64,000 nt of DNA from JANNSX01 sp963741525 (GTDB lineage Bacteria; Pseudomonadota; Alphaproteobacteria; Rhizobiales; Hyphomicrobiaceae): positions 577,770 through 641,769 of the forward strand of contig CAVUIW010000028.1 of the NCBI GenBank assembly GCA_963741525.1, in the 5' to 3' direction. Below the pieces are notes generated by a model that was given only the letters and a program-made list of their open reading frames with translations, had not been told where the DNA came from and made no database searches. Below, one piece after another: positions 62,643 through 64,000 of this stretch. Made by a program: the position numbers and the translations under genes. Position 1 is the stretch's first letter. The number at the start of each line of letters is the position of its first letter.

Positions 62643-64000
62643 ATGGTCACCAGCGGTCAGATCGGTGAATGGGGTGAGGTCTTCGATTGGCCGCTCATCG
62701 GCCTGCACGCCATTCTCACACCCAGCGGCAAGCTCCTGTCGTTCGGCACCACCGCTGACGGCGCCCAGGGCGGCTTCATCTACGACGTCTGGGATCCGGT
62801 CACGAACACGCATACGACGCTGCCGAACCTGACCCCGACCGACATCTTCTGCGCCATCCAGGTCATCGTTCCCAAGACCGGCGAGATTCTGATTTCCGGT
62901 GGCGACGCGCGGCCCGACGGCAGCGAAAACAACGGCGTCCACGACGTCAATACTTTCGACTACCAGACCAATACGCTGACGACCTCCGTGGACGGCCCGA
63001 TGAATTTCGATCGCTGGTACCCTTCGGCGGTCACACTCGCGAACGGCCAGATCGTGCTGCTGGGCGGCCGGGACCATCACGGCGATTATGTCGCCTACTC
63101 GGAAATCTATACACCCGGCATCGGTTGGCAGGTGATGCCGGAGAGCTATCTGCCGGAGTTCTCGTATGGCGCCCTCTATCCGCGAACCTGGGTGAACTCG
63201 AGCGGACAAATCATCGCCATGACGCCCGGGTTCGAGAGGATCTACACGCTCGATCCATCGAACATGGGCGCGCCGACGATCGTCGGGTTTACGCCGCCCG
63301 GCCACGACTTCTCGGCTTGGGTGCCGGCGATCATGTTCGCCGAGGACAAGGTCCTGATGATCTCCAACGATGGCTCGGCCTGGGTCATGGATATCAGCGG
63401 GGATACGACGTTCACACGGGTCGATCCGCCGCCGGGCCTGGAGGGGCTGACCGCCAACCGCGACTGGGGCAGCCTGACGGTGCTGGCCGATGGCAGCGTT
63501 TTGTTGAACGGAGGCGCTGGAAGCCCGAGCGAGCTGGTGGACGTCAACTACACGGCTGCGATCTGGAATCCTTCCACCGGGACCTGGACGGCAGTCGATG
63601 CCGAAGCGACGCCCCGGATGTATCATTCGGCCAGCATCCTGCTGCCCGATGCCACGGTGCTGTCGATGGGTGGCGGCGCGCCTGGCCCGCTCACCAATTT
63701 GAACGGCGAGATCTACAAGCCGCCCTACCTCTTCAATGCCGATGGGACACTCGCCGATCGGCCGGTGATCACCGATGCGCCCGATCAGGTGCTGCACGCC
63801 GGCGATGCCTTCTCCGTCTCGGTCGCAAGCGGCGAGGCCATCGGCTCGTTCTCTCTGGTCGCCTTCGGATCGGTTACGCATTCGACCAATTTTCCCGCCC
63901 GGCAGTTGACGCCCGCCTTCAAACAGCAACCGGACGGCACATTCCTGGTCACGCTGCCCGACAACATCAATACACTCACTCCGGGCTACTGGATGCTATT
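62643..64000 (+). CDS. Galactose/glyoxal oxidase-like copper radical enzyme (C-terminus outside window)
   Basis: An open frame of 452 visible codons without a stop. The kelch-type propeller shows the full copper-radical set: Cys70 in DIFCAIQVIV and Tyr126 in FDRWYPSAVTL for the thioether cofactor, Tyr327-His328 in PRMYHSASILLPDA, and His413 in FGSVTHSTNFPAR. The last part matches the DUF1929 domain (ITDAPDQVLHAGDAFSVSVA, ending GYWML). Related GlxA enzymes oxidise sugar alcohols in surface glycans. No signal peptide is seen, so C-terminal secretion elements may lie beyond the edge. GGAG stands nine bases before the ATG. The 250-base gap before it shows no gene. Confidence 0.87.
   Translation, partial: MVTSGQIGEWGEVFDWPLIGLHAILTPSGKLLSFGTTADGAQGGFIYDVWDPVTNTHTTLPNLTPTDIFCAIQVIVPKTGEILISGGDARPDGSENNGVHDVNTFDYQTNTLTTSVDGPMNFDRWYPSAVTLANGQIVLLGGRDHHGDYVAYSEIYTPGIGWQVMPESYLPEFSYGALYPRTWVNSSGQIIAMTPGFERIYTLDPSNMGAPTIVGFTPPGHDFSAWVPAIMFAEDKVLMISNDGSAWVMDISGDTTFTRVDPPPGLEGLTANRDWGSLTVLADGSVLLNGGAGSPSELVDVNYTAAIWNPSTGTWTAVDAEATPRMYHSASILLPDATVLSMGGGAPGPLTNLNGEIYKPPYLFNADGTLADRPVITDAPDQVLHAGDAFSVSVASGEAIGSFSLVAFGSVTHSTNFPARQLTPAFKQQPDGTFLVTLPDNINTLTPGYWML

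Overview
The window is a GC-rich alphaproteobacterial chromosome segment. It most likely comes from the Hyphomicrobiales (Rhizobiales): it carries sarcosine oxidase soxB-soxD, a mutM / ubiE-ubiB neighbourhood, a LIV-type ABC transporter, and several families of short palindromic intergenic repeats typical of that order. I cannot name a genus from the sequence alone.

Left part (1-27.3 kb), mostly metabolism and transport. On the minus strand: soxD (cut by the window edge), a frameshifted soxB, and a small membrane operon (ABA4-like plus an unknown membrane protein) divergent from a TetR-family regulator. Next come small secreted proteins, a TauE/SafE permease, and a divergent corrinoid-protein / MttB-family methyltransferase pair separated by three 57-bp hairpin repeats. 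These are followed by kup, ubiE-ubiB-GST, a PCu(A)C copper chaperone, a histidine phosphatase and mutM. An HpaB-type monooxygenase comes next with an unusual flavin reductase fused to a LysR-type effector-binding domain. A complete livKGFHM operon is interrupted by structured repeats, and a frameshifted lysyl oxidase-PPC-RTX protein follows. A tRNA-Arg(CCT) closes this part.

Right part (27.4-64 kb), one large exopolysaccharide (EPS) / surface-glycan island. wecB is on the minus strand. From 29.1 kb to the end almost everything is on the plus strand, and many genes overlap by 1-4 bases. The island holds a priming glycosyl-1-phosphate transferase, a NusG/RfaH-like antiterminator, an SMR-like half transporter, an SDR epimerase, a class III aminotransferase and two paralogous bi-domain MDR-Gfo/Idh/MocA oxidoreductases. 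It also holds an asparagine synthetase, a polysaccharide deacetylase, two heparinase II/III-like proteins, a Wzx flippase, two GT4 glycosyltransferases, a Wzy-like polymerase and a GH123/DUF4091-like protein. A UbiA-family (DPPR synthase-like) transferase, a GT-C-like membrane protein, wecC, a DprE1-like oxidase, an outer-membrane export protein, a chain-length regulator and a galactose-oxidase-like copper radical enzyme (cut by the window end) complete it. My reading is a Wzx/Wzy-type EPS containing ManNAcA (WecB + WecC), possibly amidated, and decorated with D-arabinofuranose supplied as a polyprenyl-phosphate donor (UbiA + DprE1 + GT-C). The last point is inference from family membership.

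Data-quality note: at least seven frameshifts in four genes (soxB three, the unknown membrane gene one, ubiE one, the lysyl oxidase-RTX gene two) all fit single-base insertions, several in base doublets or triplets. Sequencing or assembly error is a serious alternative to pseudogenisation.
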